This document shows positions 35,560 through 49,346 of a DNA stretch of 64,000 nt, in pieces; the first letter of the stretch is position 1, and every line of letters starts with the position of its first letter. The position numbers were made by a program, and so were the translations under genes. Origin of the DNA: Nelumbo lutea (Eukaryota; Streptophyta; Magnoliopsida; Proteales; Nelumbonaceae); NCBI GenBank assembly GCA_022828595.1, contig JAKGHH010000004.1, positions 77,900,270 through 77,964,269 on the forward strand, read 5' to 3'. The notes under the pieces are model-generated. The model did no database searches and was not told the DNA's origin. It worked only from the letters and a program-made list of their open reading frames with translations.

Positions 35560-36110
35560 TTTTTCTTGTTACCGGTTTCAAAAACAAATTAAAACTGGTT
35601 GTGTATGTGTTTTTTTTTTTTCAAAACTGAAACAAAAAAGGTGGGTTCTTGAATTTCTAGTTTCAAAAACATGATTATAGCTGTTTATTCAAAATCAAAA
35701 ACAAATTAAAACCACCATGTGTGTATGTGTTTTTTGTTTTTAAAACTGAAACAAAAAACGGTGGGTTCTTGAATTTCTAGTCTAGTTCCAAAAACATGAT
35801 TATATTTGGTTATTCAAATTCAAAAAAAGAAAAAAAAAATTAAAACCAACATATTTCTGGTTGTAAATGTGTTTTTTGTTTTCAAAACTGAAACAAAAAA
35901 CGGTTGGTTCTTGAATTTCTAGTTTCAAAACCATAATTGTAGCTGGTTATTCAAAATAAAAAACAAATTAAAACTAGCATGCTTTTGGTTGTGTATGTGT
36001 TTTTCATTCTTAAAACTGCAACAAAAAACGATGGATTCTTGAATTTTTAGTTTCAAAAACATAATTATAGCTGGTTATTCAAAATCATGTTCCATAAATT
36101 ATATAATTTT
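35560..36110. repeat. Tandem repeat in intron 2 of copy 3
   Basis: Units of about 120-140 bp, each with AAAACTGAAACAAAAAACGG, TTCTTGAATTTCTAGTTTCA and ATTATAGCTGGTTATTCAAA, occur about four times. The same intron of copy 5 (about 55365-55960) carries four to five units, so the array predates the duplication and has changed length since. Confidence 0.8.
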
Positions 36111-36439
36111 TACACTAACAAAACGTTCATGTTATAAAATGCTTCCTAAATTAATCATGGTTTGATTTGATTCCAACATTTCAGGAAAGATGCCGGACAA
36201 AAGCACGGGAGATAAAGCAGCTAATGCATACCATAAATACAAGGTAATCCTTGTTAGTCCTCTTCATGTTCAAATTAAATAATTAATTATGAGATTCTTT
36301 TTCCAGAAAATTACAGGTAGTGGGATAATGATACTTGTAAGGGTTCGGATGATAGCATTCAAGTAGAAAGACTTACACGTTATGACATATTTGTATAATC
36401 ATTTTAAAATTCTAAAATTACCATTTATATAATTTTTGA

Positions 36440-37360
36440 GTCCACTTTGCCTTTTTTTATTGAGTTTATAAAGCTCTGTATTGGGCCGGGCTTTGCCTGT
36501 TAACAGAATGAGTTCAGGCCTGAGCTCGAGCCTGAGCCTGAGCCTGGCCCTCGTATAAAGTAAAGCCCAAGCCCGAGCCTGAGTTTGGCAAAAAATATAG
36601 AAAAAATAAAATTTTCTTTTTTATTCAATTAAAAATTATTTTATTTATATTAAAAGACTTCTAAATCTAAAAAAATAATGAAAATTTCACTATTACTTGA
36701 AAAAAGAGAAGAATAATAAATAAAAAATTGGACAATTTTCTTAAACTACTCCTACTGTTTAGCTAATTGACAAGTTGTACTCTTACTGTTTAATTATTGT
36801 CTTAAAGTATCCCTAAGTTTTATGACAATCGTCTATCTTTGCTATTAACACCATTATTAGAATGATTAAAAAGACTATTTTATCCATTATTTTTTTTTCA
36901 AAATTTCACAATAAAACAGAAAAAGGAGAGAGAGAAAGAAAGAACAAATACAGAGAGAGGGAGGGAGTGTGGCTGTATCGCTGGTGAACAATGGAACAAC
37001 CGAGGGCGAAATTTAGAATTTAGATCTACAACCGAGAACGAAGGATGCACCTGATATCAGTAATTAGGTTGGTGGAATCATCCCCTGTGAAATCCACCCG
37101 AAAACACTGCTATCGTCCCCCAATTCTCCATCAGCCCAACAAGAATCACGCACGCGTTCGAAGCCCTTCTCTTTTCCCTATTTCTCCCCTCCCTTTTATC
37201 CACCATAACAAGGTGCTGAATATGAATCCATATGTTCATAATGAAGAGCTCAATCCAGAGGTTTTACAAGGGAAGATTGGAGAGTCGGGATCCACATCCG
37301 CTAGTACAATACGGTACCATTTTTGAAGAAAGGACTTTGATCGAAGAAGGAAATTAAAAG
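36440..37360. other. Intron 3 of copy 3, repeat-rich leader of the eL21 fragment
   Basis: The stretch contains a GCCTGAGCC low-complexity tract (about 36500-36600) and then non-repeated sequence with a CCATAACAAGGTG-type leader before the eL21 start. It is shared with 57150-57993. It may be captured host gene leader. Confidence 0.4.
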
Positions 37361-37730
37361 ATGCCAGCGGAACATAGACTCCGATCGGGAATGAGGGATC
37401 TGTTTTCACGGCCCTTCAGGAAGAAGGGTTACATCCCTTTGTTAACATACCTCCGAACCTACAAGATTGGGGACTACGTCGATATCCAGGTTAATGGCGC
37501 AATTCACAAGGGAATGCCTCACAATGTTCTATCACAGCCGCATTGGCAGGGTCTGGAACGCTACCAAGCACGCCATCGGCGTCGAAGTCAATAAACAGAT
37601 TGGAAACAGGATTATTAAGAAGATGATCCATGTGCGAGTGGAGCATGTGCAGCCATCAACGTGTAGGCAAGAGTTTAAACTGAGAAGGATCCGTAATGAT
37701 GAGAAGAATTTCACCAGATTATCATCTTAG
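37361..37730 (+). pseudogene. RPL21: Ribosomal protein eL21 (60S L21) fragment, left copy
   Basis: It reads [54 protein letters not shown], then after a one-base shift [30 protein letters not shown] and [10 protein letters not shown], stopping at 37728. Plant eL21 has about 164 residues; this stops near residue 120 and lacks the C-terminal part. eL21 belongs to the large subunit of cytosolic ribosomes. The extra base (AATGTTC for AAGTTC) is shared with the copy at 57994, so it was dead before the duplication. It sits in intron 3 of copy 3 and may have been captured by a transposon or reverse transcribed. Confidence 0.85.
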
Positions 37731-39346
37731 GCAATGCACTTTCTGGGTGAATTAGATCCTTTTGTAGGTTGAATATTAGTAGATTAATAGAACTATTGTA
37801 AGGAACTGGCTTATTGATGCGGCGGTTTGTAAAAACAAAATATTATATATATGTATATTTTATTATATAAAATATATTTTTATTATATAATATATTATTG
37901 AGTCGGGCTCGGGCTTGGATTGGGCTTTTTTGAGAAAGCTTGAGCTCTGCCTGAAACAAGGTCGGGCCTGATGTTTTAGGCCTAAGCCTGAGCCTGCGAG
38001 CTTGAAATCTTGTTCAAGCTTGACTTAGACTGGTCTGGGTTGAACCGGCTTATCAAACTACCCAGCCCATGAACAGGTCTAGTGTTCATGAATCCTCATA
38101 TCACAAAATGTTATTATCTCTCTTGGGTGTTCCAAGTATGTAACGAGTCCTGATCTCCTTCCAAAAGAATACATTCCAATACCCTTCTCACATGATCTGG
38201 TAGGATATATCTTATTCAATATGACTCAGTTTTTGGGTCACGGTCCGGTGATAAGATGTGTAGTGTGAAATCATGTTGGGAGGGTGTTGGAATGTGTTTT
38301 GTTGTATGAGATACTCGTATATGACATGCATGATATTGTTGATAAAATCAATGACGCATTGATTATGGTCTGTGTGTGAATCAGTCCTCACAAGACTGTG
38401 CCGACAAGGTATTTACAGCCTCTTTGCAACTGTGTATTGAGAGACCTATTTATTTTTATGTTTTTATTAATAGGTAGATAGATATTTTCAATGCACAATA
38501 AATGGATGTGAGGAAGGACTAGGTAGGGGGCGTTGCAGAGAATGTGAGAAGTAGTTGAGTTTTAAGGACCATATTAGACATCTCTTGCGAAAGAAAACAT
38601 GTCTTTTGAATTTTGATGTTTTACAATAATCACTATTTTCATCTATTTTCACAGTGGATGATGATAAGGCCACGTGTCCCATGTTTTTAGAAAAAAGCAC
38701 AGTGGATGATGATAAGGCCGCAGTGGATATGGTGAGTTTTAGATATTTTGAAAAGTTGTGATGAATTTAAGAGAAATGCTGAAACTCATAATGAGTTTTA
38801 GACAATTTCTCATGTTTTCAAACTGTTTCGAACCTAGATGATTAGACTGTTTGGGCCAGAAATCAGCCAGGCAACCTGTTTGACCCTTGAAGAGTTGAAG
38901 TGTTTTATCAAAAAAAAAAGTTGATTTGGTCAGAAAATTGTTTATTTGGATGGTTTAATCCCTAAATTTTTTGATTCAAAGAACGTTTTTATCAGTTTTT
39001 TTTTTTGTAATTATATTAATTTGTAAATTTTAAATATATTATGAGCTGATTCATTCGAATTGGACGGTCAAATCACAAACTTAGAAACTGGATACCAAAG
39101 CAGTTCGGCCTCTGAATCGATTTTTAAAACCTTAGAAAAAAGCTTGAACTCTTCAAAGATAATTTTTTATAAACTTTTAAAAGACGAGATTGAAGATGTG
39201 GTTTTGACATCCACCGAGAAATAAACTTCAACCCAAGCCTAATGGATCTTTTGCATGGGTTGGACGTCAGAAAATTCAGGGCTGACCTAAACTTGGGTTG
39301 GCCTTGGGTAGTTTGAGCCCGGTCCAATCCAAGTCCACCTAAACAA

Positions 39347-39385
<39 letters not shown>

Positions 39386-39411
39386 ATTTCTAATTATATA
39401 TACATAAATAT
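37731..39411. other. Intron 3 of copy 3 between eL21 fragment and hAT-like element
   Basis: It contains the second half of the GCCTGAGCC tract (about 37900-38080, ending CCCATGAACAGGTCTAG) and an AT microsatellite (about 39348-39381). At 39245-39252 the word ATCTTTTG is the unoccupied target of the MITE at 61999. No gene was recognised. Confidence 0.5.
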
Positions 39412-39880
39412 TAGGGGTGAGTAAGAAAAACCGAATTGAAAATTCAGTTAACCGAACCAGTTGGTTTGGTATTTTAAAAAAACCGATAATATCAATTCGG
39501 TTTCGGGTTAGCCAAAATAGAAAAGTGGCGGTTAACCAAACTGACCAGTATATATATATTTATATATTTTATATTTCCTATACATTATAAATTAATAAAT
39601 ATGCATTATATATTTATAATATATAATATATTATTTATTATTTAAAATATAATATTTTATATATTTCTAGTGTTTTGTTATATATTTATATATTTTTTAT
39701 AATATATATTATAAATAATAAAAAACTGATGAACTGATGAACCAAACCAATGGTTAACCGAATCGGTCAATCAGTTAACCGATTGGATTTGATTCGGTTT
39801 CAGTTACCAATTTTCTAAAAACTGATAACCCTGGTTCGGTTTCAAAAATAAGCCCATTGAATCAAATCATTAGCACCCCT
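39412..39880. mobile_element. hAT-like element with AACCGAA interior, no clear duplication
   Basis: The ends are TAGGGGTGAGTAAG and the complement of TAGGGGTGCTAATG. The interior has GGTTAACCGAACC-type words around an AT-rich core. No 8-bp flank match was found. The sister copy is 62678-63160. Confidence 0.55.
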
Positions 39881-41369
39881 AAACATACACACATATATAT
39901 ATGTATCAAATATGTACATATGCATTTGTTAACGAAATTTATCAACATTTTTAATCCATTCTACTTCTAAGTTGAACTCTATAGCGGGCTTTAAGGCCCT
40001 ATAAAACATGGCTGTACAAAAATAAAATCATAGATTTGAAAGACCCTACAAAAATAGATTCTAATAATAGCAGTGGGCTGTGACACTTGTACAGATCCTC
40101 TAATATAAAACCAGAGGATGTGATTATGACCCAAGGAGGCAGCCGGCCAGAGAAGGTTTTCTCATAACATGTGCTGAAGCCCATGTTTATAAGGGTTAAG
40201 TACACTGCAATCCAATGCAGAAGTCTGAATTATAGTCCCCCATACCCTACTACTAGCCCCCCCTAAACCACATTCTGTCTGTGAATTTGGCATCAATTCA
40301 CGGTCGAGATTCATCCACTTGTACGGTGGGGCTAGAAAATTCTGACTTGGACTGATTAGTCATTCTCCCTATTTATAATGGGACTTCCAGCACTCAACGG
40401 TACTAAAATTTGTTGTTAGAAGGGAGAGCCCTTCTTATCCAATATTTTACTAGCCTCCTGGACTTGTTCAGCCTCTTGGATCAAGGGACAAGTGTCCCAC
40501 AAGGTAAAATTAGTTGCTCGGATTTTTTCAACTACCTTGCCAAGCTTTGATCACACCAAACAAATCACTTGTTGACATGACATTAGTTTGATTAACTGTT
40601 AATTGGCCTAGGAGGGGAGACAAGTCAAAGATATTTACCCATTAGTTAGGCTATTGCCATTGGCTATAAGATTTATCCATACACCAAAGATATTCTGAAC
40701 CGAGGGCATCTGGCCACTCAGATCAGTAAGGTTTTCTCAAACCTGATCAATTTACGTAGGCCCAGCCCAACCCAACCTAAGTTGTGTTGAGCTAAGCTCC
40801 ATTTGGGCCTGGCCTGAGACCGATCTTAGCTTCTTGGGGTTGGGCCTAGGTTCACCCTCAACCCGACCCAAAGCACCCAAGTAGAACCCCTACTGGTAGG
40901 GATTAGTGGTTTCTTGCAAGTTTACTATAATACCCCTTCATTTAAGTTTGCCATAAATCAAATTTGTGAGATGATGAAATCTTTGCATGCATTATCATTC
41001 CATCTGAGATTTGGGGGCTCATCTTTTCATCTAAATATGAGCTTGGGACCTTAAGGTTGAAGGACAACACAAGAAATACTTTTCGTTTTTTTTTTTTTTT
41101 TACTTATTTTCTTTTTTAAATGATATTAAGGTTCAATTTTGAAGAGGTACAAACACAAATATGTACACTATAAATACATACAAAATAATATAAAATATAA
41201 GATTTTGCATTCTAAAAATTTTCATTTGTACTCTTTCCAAACTTCGCCTAAACAAAAGATCATGATTAATTTGATCATTAAAAAGAAGAGATGCCCTAAT
41301 TGAACAACTTTTATTAATGGTCTATCTCAAAAGGAGTATTTCTCATCTCTCTATTTACAAACCTTGCAG
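39881..41369. other. End of intron 3 of copy 3
   Basis: The sequence to about 40855 is shared with the right end of the window (63290-64000). No gene was recognised. A MITE-like stretch with TACAAACACAAATATGTACA occurs about 41125-41255. Confidence 0.4.
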
Positions 41370-44300
41370 GAGTATGTCAAGATCACGAGTGAAATAGGTC
41401 TTGAAGGCTATAGGTTCTCCATATCTTGGTCAAGACTCCTCCCAAGTATGTATCCGACCTCAAGCCCTCACTTCCATGGAAATATTTTGACAGTTGGCCC
41501 AGAGAATATTCTTGGAAATGTCATGTTATCATGAGAGTAGGGTAAAATAGTAATTGCCTATTTACTTTTCGCAAAAAACATAGACTTGGGTGTGAATCAG
41601 TGAACATGTCCAATCCAAAAGCACGAGATGGGCTTCAGTCAATGTTTGGCCTATTTTTTTTTTTTTCATCGAGAACAGATATTCCAAATGCAAGGTTATA
41701 ATGACTGTTGGAATGGATTCTGCATTGACTGAATCCAATTTCCAAAAACACTCTCAACAGCCTATACTATTGGCTCCCAACCGTCAAAGTTATCCCCACT
41801 TCGATAATGACTTCTTATTAGTATATGCTTATATTATTCCATATATGACACAAAATATTGTGTTTTCCGGTGGTAGATGGAAGAGGAACAGTTAATCCAA
41901 ATGGCCTCGAGTTTACAACAATCTGATTAATGAACTGATTGCCCATGGTAAGACTAGAATAGGATTGACTCGCCAATCCAATTACTTGATGATAGGCTCT
42001 AGGTCTGACGGTATATAACAATATTTCTCTCTTTAACTTCTTTCATGTGGACCAAATAGGTATTGAACCACCCGTTACCCTCTTACATTTGGATCTTCGC
42101 CAAATACTAGAGGATGAATATGGAGGATGGTTGAGTCCCAAGAATTTCGTGACAGGGTCTCCTACTGGACCACCATCAATGAGCCCAATATCATGGCTAT
42201 TGCATCTTAAGCATTACCTCCCCAGCGGTGCTCGTTTCCGGGTGGTGTCTTCAAATGCTCAGCCGGAAACTCCTCTGTGCAGCCCTACACTGCAGTGCAT
42301 TATATTTTGTTAGCCCATGCATCAGCTGTTGTATTTTACGGACAAAAATACCAAGTGAGTGCCTTCTTAATTACCTCTGAATCTTGGTGAAAGGAATAGC
42401 AAACCAATAAGGATACAAATTATGAACAGTAGATCCGATTCAATCAGATCTTATAAATATTGATTTGAATTTGAATTCGAATTCAATGAGGATGTTAGAT
42501 ATCTGAATTTGATCCGATTTAATTTATTTATTTTTAAATTACTAAGTTATTGAACAACAAATAAAATATAGCAATTTAAATAAAGAAAACAAAAAATACA
42601 AGTATCTTTTCAACTATTTTTATCATATATACATATTTTTTTATAAAAAATAATATAATAAATTTATAAAAGTACAATATATATGTGTGTGATATATTTT
42701 TTATATATCCCTGTTCGAATCCTTTCAGATGGGATAAAAGAGTGTTTCAAATTCGATCCAATTTTTTATAAGATCCTTTTACCCGATTCAATCCAAAGAT
42801 CCAAAATGAGGGCTATCTGAATCCGACAAAATAGGATAGGACTTCAGATCAAAATCAAGTAACTGAGTATTGGCTGTACTGTGCAGGCCAAGCAAAATGG
42901 TTAGATAGGCTTAAACGTGTATGCCTTCTGGTGTAGTCCTATGACAAACTCCACTACAGACGTTGTAGTGTTGCAAAGAGCCATAGATTTCTTCAACGGT
43001 TGGTAAGTGAATAGAAACAATTGTACTTATTCTCTTGATGCATCTAACTAGCTTACATCCAGAGAATTGAAGTAGCTCGTTTAGGTTGATAAAGCATGAA
43101 ACTGCATGCAGGGTTGTCAATCCTCTAGTGTTCGGAGACTACCCTGTGATCTTGAAGAAGAGAGTTGGGACAAGGCTCCCATCCTTCACTAAACGCCAAT
43201 CTCAACTTGTAAAAGGGTCATCGGATTTTATTGGTTTGAATCACTACTTCACAATTTACATTCAAGATGACTCCAACAAATCAGACCTCCAGACTTCAAT
43301 CTAGACATGGCTATAAAGTTTTGAAGTTCCACTCTCAATGCTTTTGATCAGTAATATTCTAGAGCATATATCTAGATGATGTTGGTAGAAACAAAAAATA
43401 TCTTTTAACTCTCCTCAACAATTAATAATTAATTGCAGTGAGTAAAGATAGCCCAGCCTCGAGCCAGTTCTCACCAGATTCTCCGACCTTCAACCCAGAT
43501 GGCTTGCAGAAATTGCTTCAATATTTCAAGAACTATTATGGCAACCCTCCCGTTTACGTTCAAGAAAATGGTAAATATGCCTTCATCACAATGCTTTAAA
43601 AAAAAACCCAGAACCGGAATCGTTTTAATTAGCCACTAGTTTCTGGGTTAAAGGTTCGACCGTCAGGTTTGAACGGACGACCCATTCTGGCAAAAAATTA
43701 AAAACAATAATTGAAATAAAAAATGGCTAAAACTGTCAAATAGGTCAACAGTTCGATCACACAGGTCAATGGGTCATTGACCAATTCAATGGTTTTTGGC
43801 CTAGGATCAAGTTTAGGGTAAAATGGAACCAATTGCCTAAGCAGTTCCCAGGTCAAATGGTTCGACCGTCCGGATCAATTGCGGCTCAACATTGCTTCAT
43901 ATATGCCTAGGGAAAGATCCCATGGCTCTCATCACATTAATACAATCACCAATCAATCAATCTCTCTCTACAACACACTATATATCCACCAAGAAGTTTT
44001 CTTAATTGTCATCTCATCTGTGATCATGTTATGGTGCCAAGAAACGAGACACTTAACGACACAACCAGGGTAGATTACATGAATGGGTTCATGGAAAGCA
44101 TGCTTAATGCCATAAGGTGGAACTCTGATGGGTTTCTTTAGCATAACCTCAGAATATGGGGTTGCTAAGTTGCTCTCTCTTGCAAGGATTCTAACTTGTT
44201 TATGATTTTAATTTGTAGGAATGGATCAAACACCAGAGGGTACTTTATTTGGTCCTTAGACGTGTTTGAGGTTCTTAGTGGGTATCAGACACGTTATGGG

Positions 44301-44721
44301 CTTGTTCATGTGGACTTCCATAACGAGTTTAGGAGACGACCCAAATTATCAGCACAGTGGTACTCCAATTTCTTCAAGAACAAAAGCATCAAGATAGGGA
44401 GGATGAGGGCCCAATTCTATTCATCTGCAGAGTAGTTCATCATTTTTCTTGGCGTATGGTTCATGTAACTAAGAGTCCAAGAATAGGGCTTCGTCTGAAA
44501 CCACGTCATACAGTTTTTTAATTAATTTGGAAAGGAGTTAATAAACTATTTTCACGGAATTATCTCTGAAACCTCCGTTAGCTATTAGTTTCATTAATGA
44601 CAAATACTAATTATACATGCTACATGCATGTGGAGCCAAAATCATATTTTTCTCCAATTTTCCTTTAAATTATTTAATGAAATTTAATTATTAGTAAAAT
44701 GGAATTTCATTATCATATATG

Positions 44722-45778
44722 TAGGGCTGGAGGTTGGGCTGGGTTAGGTCAGGTTGAAGCCAACCCTAGGCCAGCCCTAAGTTCTAAACCCCCAACTCTA
44801 ACCCCCAACCCTAACCCTAACCCTAACCCTAACTAAATTCTTTCAACCCTAACCTAACCCAACTCAAAGTCAACTTCGGGTTGGGCTGGGCTTGGGTTGG
44901 GTCCATCCCAAATTTCACTATGTATATTAATCTTATGTTTTATTGGTATTTGTTTCTCGATGTTTTTATTGGTTCTTTTAGTACAAAATTTGAACAAATA
45001 AGTGTTTGAAATGGCTATAGTTTATTATGAGTTATGACTTATGATAGATCTTTTATGCATGACAAACATTAGAGAGGAGATGAAGAATAAAATATTCAAA
45101 AAACATAATATGTTATTATGGTTTAGGGGCCATTTGGCAAGTCATTTTGGGAAGATCTTCTAGTAGTTCTGACAGTTGAAAGATGCATTGAGCTTTTACA
45201 TTAAGATCTGAGCAGCTTGAAGCCCATTTGGATAAAGCGTGTGTTTTCGTGCGAAGATGAATATAAATAAAATGCAAAAACTTCATTTGGAGCTTCTCGA
45301 GAATCGCTTGTTTTGGGCTTCTTGCATCTTTTAGGTGCATCGACTTTTGGTGGCTAGATCTACCATGAACCAAATGGGAAATACCGAATTGCAGTCTACC
45401 GAGCTTGTAAATAGCTAGCAGACCGCATGGAAAGACACACCAAATGGGGCCTTAGTCTTTTCATTTGGGATCAAGTGAAGTGATTATCTTAAAAGAAAGA
45501 CATGATAGTATGTAGTGAGGGTTATACAACTATCATACATCTAAACAAACCAATGTATGATATATAATATATATAACATATATTTATATATGATATATAC
45601 TATAGAGCCGGGTTCGGGTTGTCCAATGGGTCAACCCTAACCCAACCCGAAATGAAGTCGGGTTCTTGAATTTCAACCCTAACCCTAACTCGAGCATCAA
45701 CCCGACTCAACCCAACCTGATTTTTTTGGGTTGGATTAGGGTTGAGTTTGGGCCAACCCGACCCAAGTTTAGCCTTAT
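44722..45778. mobile_element. hAT-type element with GGGTTGGG interior and a nested MITE
   Basis: The 8-bp duplication CATATATG is at 44714-44721 and 45779-45786. The ends read TAGGGCTGGAGG and, on the other strand, TAAGGCTAAAC. The outer parts are built from GGGTTGGG/CCCAACCC words. A further element with ends AGGGGCCATTTGGC and the complement of AAGGCCCCATTTGGTG is nested at about 45124-45454. Confidence 0.72.
44807..44835. repeat. Short telomere-like CCCTAA run
   Basis: Four consecutive CCCTAA units lie inside the CCCAACCC low-complexity arm of the hAT-type element. Plant telomeres usually have CCCTAAA, so the run is more likely a by-product of the arm composition than a captured telomere. 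Confidence 0.8.
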
Positions 45779-45995
45779 CATATATGTATATTCTAATGCC
45801 AATCTCAATTATTTGAATTTCATTAAAACTTTACTTAGTGCTGAATAAGGTAATTCTATCATACAAATCCTGAATTTGTGATATACGACAAAGTGGAATG
45901 ATCTGAATATGCATATGTACATAAGGGAAATTCATCTCAAATATCAATTATTTACATCCATAGCATTAAATTCAAGGCTCAAATCTATATTAGTA

Positions 45996-46736
45996 TCTAT
46001 ATCTATACTACTATTAATAAAAGTGTGTGAAACTTTTGTTTGATTAAAATATCTCAAATTTTTAATTTGATCCCTCTCTAATTGTGTGGACAAGAAATGT
46101 AATTTCAATGACTACTTTTTTCCTCATTCTTAGCCCTCTCATTAAATTTTATATTTAAGGTATTAACTCTCATTAACATTTATTGAATCATACTCGTGAC
46201 TAGAATACCCTTATTTTTGAATATGGTCCCGTCCCTCTCTAATTGTGAGGGCACAGAACGTAATTTAAGCTATTACATTTTTTGGTTTCTTCATTCAATT
46301 CCCACCCATTAAGTCTTGTATTAAAGGTATTAACTCCCATTGCTTCATTCACAAAAAATAATTGCTTTTACTAATGATAGAAATGAAATTCAAATTTAAA
46401 TCCAAAACAGAGTTGTTTTATTGTTTGTGGAGAATCAATAATTCAACTTTTTGAGTTAAACTGTGTCAACCCTTGATGTCATAGTTAAATAATAATAAAA
46501 ATTAAAAAAGATGAAAACATAGAAGTAAAACAAATATAAAATGTTTATAAAGAACAATTGGACACATCTCTAATATTGTATATTGATCATCATATTAAAC
46601 AAAAATAAGTGTAACAAATACCAATAATTTTTGTAGACATAGAAATATAACAAAATATAGAAAATTTCAGAAGCATATTATTTATTATCATCATCATAAA
46701 AAATTGTCACGTGCAAAACATGTTCACACTTACTAG
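45996..46736 (+). mobile_element. Helitron (non-autonomous, 741 bp)
   Basis: It starts TCTATATCTATACTACTATT and ends with CACTTACTAG followed by T. The left neighbour base is A (45995) and the right one T (46737), as expected for insertion between A and T. An imperfect stem (ACGTG...CATGT) precedes the CTAG end. The 5' end matches that of the reverse Helitron at 28668. Confidence 0.7.
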
Positions 46737-48757
46737 TTACTATAAAACGCTACATCATTCTTGACTTATTCATTGATTAAGAAACATATTTGATGGCCTA
46801 GATCTTTTAAATTCTTAACACTTCATGATTGATTTTGTCCAATTAAGCATAGCCAACGATCCCATAGTTGATAAGTCACTTGGCATCTCTCCTATATGGC
46901 CAACATGCCTCAAGTACGTCTTGCTCTTCCCCAACCCTTACTCCTCTATAAGGTTGCTGGTAAAGCCTATGGTTGGTTCTAGCCAAGAGGAGACTTGGGA
47001 TTGAGTTCCACTTGGTTTGGGTGGTCTAGGAGTTTGGGGGGGGGGGGGGTTCAACCCTATTGTATGTTTTGTAGCCAAGTAATGGGCCTTTTGTTTTTGG
47101 GGTAAATTAGAAAGATACCCTATGCCCTATCCAATGGCTGGGGTTAGTGACATTTACCCGCCCCTTGAACTTTAATTTGCAATAGACTTCTTGAATTTTT
47201 ACTTTGTGACAAATATCCCTATTCATTATAGTTCCATGGTTAACTTCGAAAAAAATTCTCTTGCATTCAGATGTTTAAAATTTTTTAAACCCACAAACAA
47301 CCCTTTTCTTATTTATTTGAATGGTTTATGATTCAATTAGCTTTCTAGATATAATGTTGACGACTTCTTAATTGTTTTATTAGATCCTTGTAAATTTCTA
47401 GCTGTAGAAGTTTCTTTTGATAGATAAAAATTTAAGGTTCCATTTGATTTTTTTTTGTTTATTGAAAAAAATGAGTGAATAATTTAACGGAAATAGATAT
47501 TCAATTGAAGTTCTTATCAATTGTTTTTGCTGGATTTTTGAATTATGATGAACTCCAAACCGTAATTATTGTCACAATATCATAAAAATAGCTTTAGTTT
47601 CTAAGAATTTTAGAAGAAAACCTTATTTAAAGTTCATTTTCTCCCTATATTGTGATATTCTTCTAATAATTTTCTCCATATATCCACACGAAATGGGTGG
47701 GCGAGGACTGTAAAACAAGAAAAGTTAGGTGGGTATTTTGATAATTTAATGCATCTCATTTTGGTCACGTATTTATTGCAAAGTGAAAGCTTAGGGGTAA
47801 TATCGTGAATGAACCTTTGTAATTTACCTTTTTTTTTCTTATAATAGTAGCCTTGAACTGACCCTACTCACTTTGCTATAGGGTAGGGTCTGGTTCCAAA
47901 TTCTTGGAATCGAACTCTCACCTGGGTCGATTCTAGGGTCTAGGAGTTTACCCTACCCAAACCAACTCGATGACCAACCTTGGTTGGCCTTGGAGGAACT
48001 GACCTTGGTAGAACATGCTTTGAAATAAACCCTAAAAATACTTTTAGGGATGTGAAGATTTAAACCCAAGCACTCATGCTTACAAAGGCCATCGTCCCAC
48101 TTAAACATTTACTTAACTTATTTGATCATTTTTTCATTTTAATATTTGAATGTGTACAATAAGTAATGTAAAAATTAATATTTACAAAATTTAAATTTAA
48201 ATTATAAGTTTTGAATCATATGATGATAATCTATATATTAAGTTACTCAGTTTAATCAATAAAGATAATATAAGTTCTAAATTATATATTATATTTATTG
48301 AAAATCAGGTTATTAATTCTTCTTTTATTATTTTTTTGAAAGGGTAGTAAAGAAAGAATAGGTTTCACGGGTAGGTCCTAGAACCGACCCACGAACCACC
48401 AAGATTAGAAACCAATCTTCACAAGGTAGGTTCTGGTTCCAAAAACCTAGCACCAACCCCTATAAGGTAGGTTCTAGGTTCTGCCATGGAACCGAACTGA
48501 ACCGACCTACACTCACCCCTACTTGGAGTATAACAATCCTTTGCACTTTAAGTAGGCAAAAATTTTGTTGACTACCTGCATATGTGAAGTTTTGTGTTTA
48601 TGCAAATGCTAACTCACCACACTTACAATACAAGGTATATCAGGCCTAATCAAATACAAGAATAGAAACCTACAAACAAATCTTTGATAAACACTTTTGT
48701 CAAGAAAAATGTCTCAATCATCAACACTCAGTTTATGATTAGAATTAGTGGGGACTT
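46737..48757. other. Intergenic spacer, no gene seen
   Basis: It contains a 12-13 base G run near 47037 and a GGTTCTGGTTCC/CCCTACCC low-complexity tract at about 47885-48520 that ends in ACTCACCCCTA and may be another hAT-like element without a clear left end. Confidence 0.4.
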
Positions 48758-48942
48758 AGAGCATGGAAAAACACAAGCCCACTATAATGGGACAACGGGA
48801 ATTGAACACTAGACCACATGGTCAAATAGGCTCTTATACCATCTCAAAGAACCGTTCAACCTAAAAGCTTGAACTGTTAGGCGAGTTTCCTAGATAGGTT
48901 TTTATTCTCTAACAATAAGCCACAAATTGATTACTTTATTAG

Positions 48943-49346
<404 letters not shown>

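Larger units (their letters stand above)
22686..41050. repeat. Segmental duplication, left copy
   Basis: This block matches 48758-64000 in order: 22686-23643 with 48758-49705; 28669-29286 with 49706-50318; 29287 to about 29705 with 51920 to about 52432; about 32029-32165 with 52440-52578; 32633-33950 with 52613-53770; 34112-37730 with 54098-58363; about 39040 to 41050 with about 61790-64000. It joins the 3' end of gene 1, a pseudogene and the 5' half of copy 3. Gaps between matched pieces are later insertions or deletions in one block. Confidence 0.85.
35122..44435 (+). pseudogene. Beta-glucosidase (GH1) copy 3, disabled
   Basis: Exon positions: 35122-35253, 35395-35458, 36185-36243, 41370-41445, 41877-41947, 42060 to about 42352 (exons 6 and 7 fused), 42887-43002, 43112 to about 43325, 43439-43570, 44028-44116, 44219-44435. 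The protein begins with a signal-like [15 protein letters not shown] and [11 protein letters not shown], and QENG (nucleophile) and INEP are still readable. Damage: exon 5 is 71 rather than 72 nt; exon 6 runs into exon 7 with loss of the intron and the VCFREF region; a second deletion in exon 7; TAG at 42902 for a Trp; a frameshift near 43285 in exon 9; the exon 11 acceptor changed from AG to AT at 44026-44027; a 2-nt loss in exon 11. Exon 10 keeps the full 132 nt. The 3' end reads [19 protein letters not shown]. Confidence 0.88.

Noticed and set aside
44807..44835. Interstitial telomere
   Set aside because: There are only four CCCTAA units, not the plant CCCTAAA, inside an arm made of CCCAACCC words.
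45116..45373. 85-codon minus-strand open frame
   Set aside because: It lies within the inverted-repeat MITE nested in the 44722 element.
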